Assembly (NCBI GenBank): GCA_037042185.1
Contig: JAXQJY010000033.1
Location: 3,100,001 to 3,164,000 of the forward strand
From: Sordariomycetes sp. S80-01Y
Taxonomy: Eukaryota > Ascomycota > Sordariomycetes
Reading direction: 5' to 3'
DNA: 64,000 bases
Of the stretch, positions 1 to 10,803 are shown in pieces (position 1 is the stretch's first letter; every line of letters begins with the position of its first letter). The notes under the pieces were generated by a model, which searched no databases, was not told the DNA's origin, and saw only the letters and a list, made by a program, of their open reading frames with translations. Both the position numbers and the translations under genes were made by a program.

Positions 1-144
1 ACTTTGTTCATACCAAGTTCGGCCAGAGCCTCATTCCATGGCCGGCGCTTGCCTGCGTTTTCTTGATGATAGTCACAGCGAAGTTGTGGTGACGAATAGT
101 CGAATTTTGGGTTTGATGTGTTTTACTTTTTGTTTCGCGTAGAC

Positions 145-619
145 TTATTTGATTCTCTCTTCACAACGCTTGTGATATGCCTCCAGCATCCTCCTCGTGT
201 CTTCATCGAAGGCCTCGTCGCTCCCGCCACTCAAGACCTCCTCCAGGAACTCCTTCGCTTCCTGATATCGTTTGAAGAAGTAAAGCTCTTCGGCTGCGTA
301 GCAGACTTCCTGTATCAGGTTCTTCTTCGCGCCTTTGGGCAGGGGCAGCGTGACCTTTGGCCTGACCTGCGTCCTCGTTAGCTCCACGCCTTCACCCCTT
401 GCCGGATTTCAGCTTCAAGAAGCTAGAATTCTCGAGAAGGAATTCTCATTGAGGCGAACTCACCTCTCCGTTCTCGACTTTTGCCCTGTATGTTGCCTTG
501 ATCTCTTGCCACTCCTCCAGTGTTTGGCCGGTGCGATCCCGGGGCGCTGCTTTGGAGGTTTCCTCGGTTTCAGAGTCCGAGAGCGCAATCGAGAATAGCC
601 CTCCGGATTCGTCGTCCAT
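145..619 (-). CDS. Small TPR-like conserved-looking protein (two exons)
   Basis: Read on the minus strand as exon 1 619..464 and exon 2 366..145, with a 97-nt intron (donor GTGAGT, acceptor GCAG, phase 0). The product is 125 aa. The ATG at 619 starts an acidic N-terminus (MDDESGG). The second exon holds a helical segment with the pattern YQEAKEFLEEVL, which looks like a tetratricopeptide helix pair, followed by a charged C-terminal helix. I do not recognise the family by name. An inner GTG at 387 also opens the second exon, but it lies inside the intron, and the splice model joins the two halves smoothly. The function is unknown; a protein-interaction adaptor is only a guess from the TPR-like look. 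Confidence 0.6.
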
Positions 620-1350
620 GGCTTGTTGCTTGTTGGTGGAAGAGTGAGCGTAATGAGTATGACAACTGAGTTGGGGTTGAAGTGGTTGAGATTTTGCGAC
701 TGAGTTTGCTAGGACTACCCTGTAGCCTAGCCCCCAATTCCCGTCGAAGATAACTTGAGGTACCACGATCAATCAGTTTATTAGAACCAAAGACGTTTGC
801 GTGAGCTTTAGGGGTTAACAGAATCGCCTACAAGATGCAGTAAAATTTCTTTTAGCCGTGGCTTCGCAATTGCTTTTACAATGTTTCCTTGTTGCTTGAT
901 TACGTCGCGTTTCCAAACTCGAACCTGATTCGGTGTGAGTCCCTGGCGTGAATACCTCCCTAAATCTTTGCGACTTCGCAAGTCGAACGCCGACATACGG
1001 AGATTCGAATGAATATGTCAAGACAGTCCGGGTGCGTGGCCTTCGCCTGCTGAGCCCCGTCCTCAAGCACCAAGGAAAGCTCGTACAAGCGACGATCCGA
1101 AAGCGCTATCTAGGCGCAAGCTCTGGCACAAATCAAACAAAGCCCAGTCTCGAACACCGGCTCCTCCGCGTCAGTGGCGCAGCTCGGCATCCCCACAAAC
1201 CGCCATTTAGCGCTGGCCATCCCGCTGAGGCTCCAAAGGTCACAGCTCCTTGATATCCCCCCTTATTTTCCGCTCCTGTCCCGTTTGGCGTGTCCTTTCC
1301 CTTTGAGCAGAAGCTGCTGCACGGGGCCTCGGGTTTTTTGAGTTTGCACC
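620..1350. other. Intergenic region, divergent promoters
   Basis: This stretch lies between the minus-strand small TPR-like gene and the plus-strand peroxiredoxin-like gene, so it should hold both promoters. Short open frames occur on both strands, but none has domain-like composition or supported splice sites. I see no RNA gene or repeat. Confidence 0.5.
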
Positions 1351-2586
1351 ATGGACGACAAGACGGGAGACGTCTCCGAGATCAAGCGCAAGCCCGTCGG
1401 CGACTCCAACTTACAGCTGGAATCAGACAACGTCACCGAGCCAGCCCCCAATCTGGATCCAGGCGCGGGCGCCAGCGATCCCCAGACCCAACCTCAAACT
1501 CAAATCCCGACCCAACCTGCGAAAGAAGCAGAGAACGACACGAATGGAACCCCGGTAGCTCCCACCGAAGAAAAAGCCGCAAGGCGTGTCTCACGAAAGC
1601 CTGTACCGAGCGGTATCGAGATCGACAAGTCCAAGCCCGAGGACTTCGAAGGCGAAGTGCAGACCAACAACGAGATTCCCTCGGCGCAGACTTTGAAGGA
1701 GATCGAAGACTTCATCGTTTTGGATAGTGATGGAAAGAGCCATGCCTTTAAGACGCTGTACAGTGGTACCAATGTCGCGCGGCGAGTGCTCGTGATCTTC
1801 ATTCGGCACTTCTTCTGCGGTGTACGTTCGCTATACCCTTTGGTATAACAGATGCTGACAGGTTGGAACCAGATGTGCCAGGACTATGTACGCGAGCTCT
1901 CCGCCACGATATCACCGGAAGCTCTCCTTCGCCTCCCACTCAGCACCTCGATCGCCATTGTCGGATGCGGCGACCCGGCCTTCATCCCGCAGTACATCAC
2001 CGACACGAACTGCAAATTCCAAATCTACACCGACCCGAAGCGCTCGCTCTTCAATGCCCTGGGGATGAACCAGACACTCAACCTCGGAACGAAGCCGGAT
2101 TACGTGACGCGGACGCTTTCGAGGTCGACGTTGGCGGGTATCGCCCAGGGGCTGAAGGCTATACCACGTGGCTTGGCCTTAAAGGGCGGCAACCAGAGAC
2201 AGGTCGGCGGAGAGTTCTTGTTCGAGCCCAGGGATCTTGTCACGCCTGTCACGACGCCGCATGAGGAGAGGGCGCAGAAGCTGGGGAAGGCGGAGGGGCA
2301 AGAGAGCAGCAGCGGGAAGGTGAGCACGGAGGAGGAATGCTGCCATCCCGTAGAGGAGAAGAGAATTACGTGGTGCCACCGGATGAAGACCACGAGGGAC
2401 CACTGCGAGATGCCTGAGCTGATGGAAATTTTGGGGCTGACGGCCGAGGGTCTGCCCACCGAGGACCAGGAGAAGTGGCAGCACACCATGCGAAATAGGA
2501 AGGGGACCGGGCAGAGCATGGCGCGGCAAATGAGCGAGCTCAGTGCTTTGAACGAGGCTTCCCAACGTCAGGGAGCTGTCCAATGA
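1351..2586 (+). CDS. Peroxiredoxin-like (AhpC/TSA-type, PRXL2/FAM213-like) protein
   Basis: Exon 1 is 1351..1821 and exon 2 is 1873..2586; the 51-nt intron has donor GTACGT, a CTGAC branch site and acceptor CAG, phase 0. The product is 394 aa. The thioredoxin-fold core starts near residue 115. The splice creates the active-site segment RHFFCGMCQDYVREL, with a CxxC pair at C156 and C159. Downstream IAIVGCG and QIYTDPKRSLFNALGM match the fungal AhpC-TSA_2 family, which resembles PRXL2 redox proteins. The N-terminal 100 residues are Pro/Gln-rich and low complexity. The tail from about residue 300 is charged and contains extra cysteines (EEECCHPVEE and nearby). A cytosolic thiol-redox role is inferred from family; the substrate is unknown. 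Confidence 0.8.
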
Positions 2587-2600
2587 TGTATATGAACTGA

Positions 2601-3396
2601 TTATTCATGCACCCACGTGTCATCCTCTCTACTTGTCACAACCTCGTCCACTGGCAACCTCTTCTGGAGAATCTCCCGGCCGTTCACCAAATCATTCTCA
2701 ACGGCCCTTTTGTCACCGTCTTCCAGCGTCTGCACGATGCCACTCCTCAGGTGTCGCTCCGCCAGTCGTTTCCTGGCCACCTGCTCATCAACCTCCACAA
2801 ACCAGACCTCGTCCATCAAACCCCTCGCGTCCCTCCACAGCTCCTCGTCAAGAGCAACGTAATTCCCCTCGACGACTACTATCTTGCAATCCTCGTTAAT
2901 CGAGATATCGGCCTCCACGGGGTCCTTCCTTGCATGGTCGAACGTAGGCGCCGCGATGGATGGGCCAGGGAGAGGCTGCTTGAGGGCGATGATCAGGTCC
3001 AGGAATTTATCTGCGTCAAAAGTAAAGGCTGCACCGCGCCGCCGTATGGCTTCTTCGGGATTGGGAAGCTGTTTGAGGGCCGCCCGGGTGAGATGGAAGC
3101 CGTCCATTGATAGGGCCAGTGCGTAGATGCCGTCCTTGTGTCCGGCGAGCGCGAGGAGGCGATCGGCGACGATCTTGGCGAGAGTCGTCTTCCCAGAGCC
3201 CGGGATGCCGGCTACTCCTATGACTGCATGTGTGTTAGAATTGCATTTGCAGACATTTGTGAAGGTCTTCGAGTGTTGGAAGTTGCTGAGTGAGCGAGTG
3301 AGTAAGAATGGTTGACCAACTTAGGCGCCTGTCCTCTGGCAGGGATTGGCGTTTGGCCCATGCCTTTTCGACGAGTCTTTGTATTTGCTCCTCCAT
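2601..3396 (-). CDS. P-loop kinase of the uridine kinase/phosphoribulokinase (Yfh7-like) family
   Basis: Exon 1 is 3396..3321 and exon 2 is 3223..2601, separated by a 97-nt intron (3320..3224, phase 1). The product is 232 aa. The junction restores RRLIIGVAGIPGSGKTTLA, a perfect Walker A loop (GIPGSGKT) at about residues 28-36. Then come SMDGFHL, an acceptor-site signature of this kinase superfamily, VVVEGNYVAL (Walker B-like strand) and a lid-like RKRLAERHLRSG segment. Family knowledge points to ATP-dependent phosphorylation of a small sugar or nucleoside-type substrate; yeast Yfh7 has no firm substrate, so none is assigned. It converges with the peroxiredoxin-like gene, with only 14 bp between the stop codons, so the 3' ends probably overlap in mRNA. 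Confidence 0.85.
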
Positions 3397-3917
3397 TCTG
3401 AACGGAAATTTTACTGATAGTGAAGCAATTCAGCCTCGAAAAGTACAACAGGCTGAGGGATGAAGGACTTTATCTCTTGAGGACCGAGTTGTGAGGTCGG
3501 AGCTCCACCTGCGGCTTGATGTCACCGCTGGGCGGTCGACTGTCGACCTCGGGGAGAAGCATGTACGGATTACAGAGCACCTAGTAGGAGGTTTGACCGC
3601 AAACCAGGAACACAGAGCCTGGAGGTTCAACACTTATACTCAGCTAAGTTTCAGAGCAATTACAGAGAAGCTGCTTGATCAGCGTTGGCTCTCACCTAAT
3701 CGAGACAGTTGGTGTTAGAGGGGTAGTACCGACAGAAATAGCCCTGATCTGCCCCGCCAAAAGGCGCCGCATAGCATCGGGGCGATTTTGTCGTAGCCTG
3801 GCGGGGTACTTCCCCGGCCGCAAGAATTTCCCACGCGACCCTTGAACTTGGCCTCCAGCTTCAACCCATCCAGCACTGCTCTGCTCCTCACCAGCAGCCC
3901 GGCCACCATCACCCAAG
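3397..3917. other. Intergenic region, divergent promoters
   Basis: The region lies between the kinase-like gene (minus) and the methionine aminopeptidase 2 gene (plus). It holds short shadow frames only. The last 80 bp before the ATG at 3918 are C-rich and pyrimidine-rich, as is common for promoters and leaders of highly expressed fungal genes. Confidence 0.5.
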
Positions 3918-5262
3918 ATGGCCTCCGACGCCCCAGCTGAAGCTCTCAAGGAGCTCAAGGTCAACGACCCCAAACCCGCCAACGGCGACGCTGAAGCATC
4001 CGACTCCGACGACGCCGCCGAGGAGAACGGCGCTGCACCCGCCTCCGGCGCCGCAAAGAAGAAGAAGAAGCGCAAGCCCAAGAAGAAGAAGAAGAACCCC
4101 ACCGCCCAGACCGAGCCGCCCTCCGTACCCCTGAAACAGCTGTTCCCCCAGAAGAACTTCCCCGTTGGTGAAGAGGTCGAATATAAGGAAGACAATGCCT
4201 ACAGGACCACAAACGAGGAGAAGCGTCATCTGGACAATCTGAATACCGAGTTCCTGACGGATTACCGCGAAGCGGCTGAGATCCACCGTCAAGTGCGCCA
4301 GTATGCGCAGAAGACCATAAAACCTGGCCAGGGCCTCACCGAGATCGCGGAGGGCATTGAGAACGGCGTTCGCGCCCTGACAGGGCACGATGGCTTAACG
4401 GAAGGCGATGGTCTGATCGGAGGCATGGGCTTCCCGTGCGGCCTGTCTCTGAACCATTGCGCGGCGCACTATTCTCCCAACGCCGGCAACAAGATGACGC
4501 TGAAGCAGGAGGACGTCATGAAGGTCGACTTCGGCGTCCATGTCAACGGGCGCATCGTTGACTCGGCCTTCACCATGGCCTTCGACCCCAAATACGATAA
4601 CCTCCTCGCCGCCGTGAAGGCCGCCACCAACGCTGGTGTCAAGGAAGCAGGCATCGACGCCCGCGTGGGTGAGATTGGTGGCGTCATCCAGGAAGTCATG
4701 GAGAGCTACGAAGTCGAGATCGACGGGACGACGTACCCCGTCAAGTCCATCCGCAACCTGACCGGCCACACCATCAAGCCCTTCAGCATCCACGGCGACA
4801 AGGCCGTTCCCATCGTCAAGAGCAACGACCAGACCAAGATGGAGGAGGGCGATGTTTTCGCCATCGAGACTTTCGGATCGACTGGCAACGGTTACGTCAG
4901 GGACGACATGGAGACAAGCCACTACGCGAGGAAACAAGATGCTCAGCGGGTGGACTTGAGACTGAGCTCGGCGAAGTCGCTGCTGAACGTCATCGACAAG
5001 AACTTCGGGACGCTGCCGTTCTGTCGGCGATACCTGGATCGCTTGGGCCAGGACAAGTACCTGCTGGGGTTGAACAGTCTGGTGCAGAGCGGCATCGTTG
5101 AGGACTACCCGCCGCTGTGTGACAAGAAGGGATCGTACACAGCGCAGTTTGAGCATGTAAGTGAAGTCGCCGCGAGCTTTGGAAGTGAAGCTGACACAGC
5201 CACAGACGATTCTTATCAGGCCAACGGTCAAGGAGGTCATCAGTCGCGGCGAGGACTACTAA
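3918..5262 (+). CDS. Methionine aminopeptidase 2 (MetAP2)
   Basis: Exon 1 is 3918..5156 and exon 2 is 5206..5262; the 49-nt intron has donor GTAAGT and acceptor ACAG, phase 0. The product is 431 aa. After an Ala/Glu-rich start comes the family-typical lysine block ([13 protein letters not shown], about residues 47-60), the ribosome-associated N-terminal extension of eukaryotic MetAP2. The M24 pita-bread domain follows. Metal and catalytic residues are visible: H184 (CAAHYSPN), D204 and D215 ([14 protein letters not shown]), H284 ([10 protein letters not shown]), E317 (AIETFGS) and E412 (QFEH). The short second exon supplies the conserved C-terminus [18 protein letters not shown]. The enzyme removes initiator methionine co-translationally. 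Without splicing the frame runs to 5438 with non-family sequence, which supports the intron. Confidence 0.96.
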
Positions 5263-5527
5263 ATAAAACAAAGTCCCTCCGGAGTCCTGTCCCCATACGT
5301 GAATACCTTCCCCGGTATGCGGATCATTTTCCCCAACTGCCTCTTTCAGCAAACCCTTGTGCTGTAGTATTCCATCGTGACGTTGGCCATGATGTTCTCG
5401 TTACTGCAGTGAGTCTGTCTGGCAAAGTAACCAGATAGGGTTCCACTGAGATTAAAAGTTCTGGCTGAATCACTGTTTCAAGCTTGTTTCGCGCGTTGGG
5501 TTCTCGGGTGAGCTTCTAGCTAGACAG

Positions 5528-6505
5528 TCATCGTGAAGTCTCCCAGACGGAAGAATTGAGCATAATGCGCTCAATGCATGATTCTCCCAGAGAAGTTCCT
5601 AAGCAGTGCAACGTCGCCTGTCGAATCCAACACTTTCTGCGGCGAGGAAGCGCCTCCAATATGTCTTCGGGGATCTCGACGGTGTGGATGTGCGACAAGG
5701 ACTTGTTGATCCACATCGAATTCGCGTTGACGCAACACAAGGCGCAGAGCACGACACATCACACAAAGTGCCGGATGTCAAGGTCTGTGAGGCTGGTGAC
5801 GGGCAGCTTCGTTATTGCAGCGGCTATGCGGGACAGCCCTTGCGAAGATAGCCGCATCGGACAGTTCCATCCCGCGGTTAAAGAGCTGCCTGTGGTCCTG
5901 CACCGAAGTTCGGATGTGGGGGTTCTTGATGGTTTGTGGCGGTTGCATCGCGTTGAGCCGAGCCGTCGCGCCAGAGAGCTTTCCCGCCTCAGGCACACAT
6001 CTCGCTGCGTCTGAGACCTCTCGAGCTTCATCTCGGAGTCAGTCCTGCTTCACCATCAGTGGCTCGATATGCATCTCAAGCTCAAGATCGAGAGGACCCT
6101 GATCATCAAATAAACCTGCCTCCTATGCTTGACATGATGGTTTTCAACGTCAACATGGAGAAGCCGAACACTGACACCCAATGAGCTCGTCTTAGGTCTG
6201 TTGATCCGTCGCCACCCGTGTCCAGACCAAGAAATTCCAGTATCTCGAAGAGCTGGCCAATCACTGTCCGCCGATTACCCGGCTCATTCTCGCATGTTAC
6301 CACGATAGGCTTAGCGCCGCGGATGCCGAGAAAGCTCCAGATTCTCCGCGCTCGGCGCAGCGGGAAGAGTTTTTGCCTTCTGGTGCGCTGCGGCCTCTCA
6401 CATGCGCCAGTGAGCAGCCGGATTAAAATTGTATCGAGAACCTCTCGCATCCCTGAAAAACCCGCATTTATCTTTCGCCTCCATCTCGAGTCTTGTGCCC
6501 TCTGA
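5528..6505 (-). pseudogene. Possible disrupted protein-coding stretch, family not recognised
   Basis: Several minus-strand pieces read like real protein but sit in different frames and are separated by stops. Examples are KPIVVTCENEPGNRRTVIG near 6300, GPLDLELEMHIEPLMVKQD near 6060, LSRIAAAITKLPVTSLTDLD near 5800 and WINKSLSHIHTVEIPEDI near 5670. The order is collinear along the minus strand. Some changes of frame could be introns, but I could not find convincing donor/acceptor pairs for all of them. The leucine-spaced IAAAITKLPVTSL style resembles fungal F-box/LRR-type proteins, which is weak evidence. It may be a decayed host gene or chance open frames in a long 5' region of the Ups2-like gene. 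Confidence 0.25.
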
Positions 6506-6782
6506 CTCCTGCTCCATATTTCTGATCTCTTCATCATCAGTCACAGCCAAAACACACCTTCTTTTCTCATTTGAAGCGACGTGTTTATAGATTAATCGTT
6601 TTCTTCCTGTCTTCGACGAATCACGATAGACGAACAAAGAACAGCCTCGCGCTTGCTTCCTGTCGCCCACGAAAGACGCACCTCGCACGCGAGCACGGAA
6701 CAAAACAACTTGAACTCTACCCTCCTACGACACAAACCTACAACCACCTCGAGCTGTCGACGCATCGACGGTCTCCATCACG

Positions 6783-7355
6783 ATGAAGGTTTTCTCCAAC
6801 ACCGTCACCTTCGACTACTCCTGGGACGAGGTCTCAACCGCCAACTGGCGAAAGTACGGCCCCTGGAACAACAAGTCTGAGCACGTTATCGCCGTCGATA
6901 CCCTCTCCCGCAGCGTCGACCCGAACACTGGCATTCTTCGCACCGAACGTCTCATCACCTGCCGGCAGTCACCACCAGAATGGCTCAAGACGATTATGGG
7001 AAAGAGTATGGACGAGGTCTTCACCTACGAGGCCTCGTACGTGGATCCCAAGAGCAAGACCCTCACCATGGTTAGCCAGAACTTGACGTGGAACCAGCTG
7101 GTGTCTGTGCAGGAGGAGATTTTGTACAGCCCGGCGCAGAACGGCCAAGCCACGCAGTTCGTCCAGAGTGCACGAGTCACAGCTCTGTGCGGTGGATGGC
7201 AGAGGATCAAGAACTCCATCGAGGACACGCTCGTCACACGCTTCAGGGAGAACGCGGTCAAGGGACGCGAGGGCTTCGAGCGCGTCCTGGAGATGAGCAG
7301 GAAGGTCTTTGCCGAGGAGAAGGAGCGGGCGATGCGGGAGAAGATGCTGGCATAG
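6783..7355 (+). CDS. PRELI/MSF1-domain mitochondrial lipid-transfer protein, Ups2-like
   Basis: This is a single exon of 190 aa starting at MKVFSNTVTFDYSWDEVS. The start, the spacing WRKYGPWNN..HVIAVDTLSR and ILRTERLITCRQ..PEWL follow yeast Ups2/Ups3 and animal Slowmo closely. LTMVSQNLTW and the C-terminal helix NAVKGREGFERVL are also family-typical. Known Ups2 proteins act in the mitochondrial intermembrane space with Mdm35 and move phosphatidylserine for phosphatidylethanolamine synthesis. That role is inferred by family. There is no long targeting peptide, as expected for Mdm35-dependent import. A long leader of about 180 bp upstream lacks other coding features. Confidence 0.9.
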   Translation: MKVFSNTVTFDYSWDEVSTANWRKYGPWNNKSEHVIAVDTLSRSVDPNTGILRTERLITCRQSPPEWLKTIMGKSMDEVFTYEASYVDPKSKTLTMVSQNLTWNQLVSVQEEILYSPAQNGQATQFVQSARVTALCGGWQRIKNSIEDTLVTRFRENAVKGREGFERVLEMSRKVFAEEKERAMREKMLA

Positions 7356-7890
7356 GGCAGTGACAAGTTGCCTCAGCATCTACATCACTTCTCATTTGTC
7401 TTAGCGGCTGCATTTGATGCATTATCACGGCGTTCACTTTGGTAATAGAGGGCAAACAACTGTTTCGGATCGGCTGGCAAAAATGGAAAAGTACTTGGCT
7501 TTCTGGAGTTGATGGATATACCCCGGCTTTAGACTACACTACAACACCGGGGTTGTGAAGAGGGAGCGAGGTTACCATGATACATTAGACTTGACATAAT
7601 GAGAAATTCTCCTCATGATCATTTTTAATTGTATGACTTGCTGTGATATGTGAAGATAACCGGGTAGTGCTGCTGCTACGTCGCATGGATTACCGAGATG
7701 CTTCATTAGCCGACGGCAATGCATGTCGGCCGGAGATAGAGGGATTTTAGCATCACGATGGGCTGCATCAACACGTCCGAATCTCGGAGGTCATGCCAAA
7801 ATTGCGGCATTTGAGTTGAGGTGTCTGGGGAGATGGCAGAGAGATCGCTTGGCTTTGGGTATCTGGAGTTATGCGTGAGAAACGATCTAA
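7356..7890. other. Intergenic 3'-3' region
   Basis: The region lies between the convergent Ups2-like gene and the HET-domain gene. It is AT-richer than the flanking exons, and no open frame of note was seen. Confidence 0.5.
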
Positions 7891-10342
7891 CTAGGCCACC
7901 CTAAAGGACCTGTATTTCCATGGCGGCATCTCGCTCCCCTTCGAGTAGTACATCCACCCAACACCCACTCTACGTGAAACCCCATCCTCCCCCGTCTCCA
8001 GTCCCAGAAAGATGGAAACCACATCCGGGGGTTTCGTGATCGTGTCGTTGGCCACGACTGCAACATACTCGTCAACTTCTCCTCCCTCAGCATCAAAGCG
8101 GAATTCTCCTTTATGATTCCCCACGTGCATACCGAAGACCTTGCCTTTCTTCTGTTCGAGATTGACGTCGCCTTTATCAACATATGCACCCAAGAAGCCC
8201 AGCTCTCCAAGCAGCAAGTCGGGAGAGTCGCCGTGGACGCCCTGTTTGAGCAGCCTGTCCGTGTCGACGCCGATGTTCTCTTCGCAGTAGGCCAAAAACT
8301 TCGCACAGGATGCAGCTGCATCTTTGCCGAGGCCTTCGCGCGGCTGGCATGACATCTCCCACAGATCCTGAGAGAAGAACTGCTTGTCCGTCTCGCCGTA
8401 GCGCCAGCAGGGGATGAGCGCGTGTATGGGGACTTTCTTGAGGGGCGCTTGGGTTATGTTGCGCGAGAGCCACATGCTGTCCGCGAAGACGAACTCGATG
8501 GCGCCGTCCCATGATGCCCTGCGCATATTAGCATTGCAGAAGCGAAGGAGAGGAGGGGCCTTACCATGACCAGGAGGCGAAGCTGGCTTCTGACTCTTTC
8601 TCGCATTGCCGAGGCTGTGCTTCTTCAGAGGGGAACCACAAGAGAGCGCGGTGCAGGTGGTTGACTGGGATGCCTTGGGTTTGCTCGAGGCTCAGCTCTT
8701 TTGAGATGGAGCACTTGGCGAAGCGGTTGAATACTCCCTCAAAGGCGTGTAGTACATCCTCGGGAAAGGTAAGGGTCTTGCGACTGTAGTCCTGAACGGC
8801 AGACTGGTAGTCCTTGATGGTTAAGGTATCAGTCAGATCGCCCAGGTACTGGTAAGGCGTCGGATCGGGATCCTTGCGTAGCTTTCTGTTCCACCACGGC
8901 GGCCCGGTCCTGACGTGTATCTTCTGGACATCCGGAATCTCATCTCGATGTTCGAGCTCATATGCTTCACGCCATTGCAGCTCAATGCAGTTGAAATACA
9001 GTTCGTCATTCGTGAAGTACAAACAACGTTGCGAAAGAGCCTGCTCCTGGAACGTCCACCCTCTTGTATTCCATACCGACGTCCTAACCTCCTCGCCGAG
9101 TGATGGTGGCGAGAGGCTCAAATGCTCAGTGACGCCGTCGTCGATGACAGTCAGGGAATTCATCGGTCGTCCGCTGCGAGGACTCACTCCGCACAACCCT
9201 GCATCCGCGTTTGCCCCGGACGCTGCAACGTAGGTCACCGTCGCGATATCGTAGACATCATCCATAGCTTTGATAAGGAAGGACTTGTCCATTTTGTCGT
9301 CTTGCACGATGCAGAGGGTGTCGATCCAGAGATAACGGAACCCGATGCGTCTGCTGAACTCCATGGCGTCAACTACTGTCTGCGGTAAGCGGACTCCTTC
9401 CATGGCTTCGATATTCGCCGTTTTGAGACCCCCCGGCGTGCTCAGCTGCTCGAGATTCCTCTTGGTTGTAAGAAGGATAGGGACCTCCTTCGAGTCCTCA
9501 TCTGGTCGGAGGATAGTTGGCAGCCTGCCCCAGACATACGACAGCGCTGCAAAGGCACAAGGTTCCGTCTTCAAGATCAGGCACTCCTGTTCAACATCTA
9601 TAAGGCGAAACCCCTCTCGCGAATGGAAAAGGCCCGTGTCGATAGCCTCCTGCCTCATCTGCTTATGTGCCTTGATCGTGTGCTCATGCGTCTTGCAGTC
9701 CCGTAGCCAAGTTTTGACAAGTTCATAGTTGATGCTCGGCTCGACGACCCTTCGTGGGACCAGATGAGCTCTCTTGTGATCGCCAGCGTTGTAGTCACCA
9801 GGCACGGACTCAATCTCAGCGATGATGTGTCTGTCTTTAACACGGTCTACCTCGCGGATGACCCTGCGGTTCTCGGTGTGTCCTGGCGGTGAGATGTCCA
9901 AGGCGAGCAAGAGCCGGGGTTCAGGGTGTTCAAGGTGGCCCTGGTCTTCCTTCACGGCAACCGGGCTTCGACTCTGGATGAACACACGCGGGACCGATTC
10001 GGACTCCGCGACAAGCCTGGAAGATCCCCATCCTTCACCCCATTGGGTTCGGACAGCTTCGGAAATCAAGTTACAAAGGGGACAGTGGTCGAAGAGATGC
10101 TCTGACAGAGGCCCCATGTCCTCCTCAATGGTCTCTTCTTCCAACATGGCACGCAGCTCAAGCTTGCTGCAGTTCACGCACAGCGTCGACGAAATCGAGC
10201 CCGTCGTGGTGTCCTTGGGATGAACATAATCGTGCTGGGTGATCTGAGGCTTGCCGTTCGTGGCTGAGGATGTTGACCCGCGTCGGTTTGTGGGGTTGCA
10301 AATGCGCTTCAAAGCGCGCTCAATCCTGTCAACGAGCGACAT
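7891..10342 (-). CDS. HET-domain protein
   Basis: Exon 1 is 10342..8565 and exon 2 is 8518..7891; the 46-nt intron has donor GTAAGG, a GCTAAT branch site and acceptor GCAG, phase 2. The product is 801 aa. The HET domain shows its three signatures: FAALSYVWG (residues 264-272), YLWIDTLCIVQDD (337-349) and NTRGWTFQEQALSQRCLYF (425-443). An N-terminal cysteine cluster (LCVNCSK near 55 and HCPLCNLI near 87) is often seen in front of HET domains. HET proteins act in heterokaryon incompatibility and can trigger cell death on non-self recognition; most genomic copies have no tested role. No partner gene such as a NACHT or STAND receptor is adjacent. Confidence 0.9.
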
Positions 10343-10803
10343 CGTAGCGACTCATGATCTTTATCCCCGAGGTGTCGGGAGGATAGAGTCCCTGAGGCCA
10401 AGACCTGTTCGTCTTGTGGGCGAGGCCCGTTGGTGCGGCGCGTGTCGTCGCGGCGCTGCCAGCGAGATGACGTGGGGAACTGGCGGCTTGTCGATCACTG
10501 CAGGCAGCTCAGCTGAGCTCCTCGAGCTGCGCACTAATTTTGGATCCCAGGAACAGCATCTCCCTTCTCGCATCTCTCATGTCATCAATCTGTCTTTTTG
10601 AGATTTGCTTGCGCTTCATTCCTTGCCTGTTTCTACCTCTTCCCGGCGCTGGGCGTGGGAGGATCGTGAAGCCGAGCGTGCGATCTTCGCGTTTGCATGC
10701 CCGCGAGTTTGTACTACGTACTCCACATCCAGCATCTCGACTTCGACTTTACCCCTGAAACTTAGTTGCCCCCTTTCAAAACACCGTGCGCGTTTCGAGC
10801 AGA
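10343..10803. other. Divergent promoter region
   Basis: A 461-bp spacer lies between the starts of the minus-strand HET gene and the plus-strand seven-exon gene. A shared bidirectional promoter is possible. No specific sites were recognised. Confidence 0.45.

Noticed and set aside
4395-5240. 281-codon minus-strand frame opposite MetAP2
   Set aside because: Antisense shadow of the codon-biased MetAP2 exon; no family resemblance.
3918-5262. MetAP2 as a self-resistance gene for a fumagillin-like compound made by the UbiA/P450 locus
   Set aside because: The two lie more than 50 kb apart with many unrelated genes between. The sequence is an ordinary MetAP2 with the usual Lys-rich extension and all metal ligands, so it is best read as the housekeeping copy.
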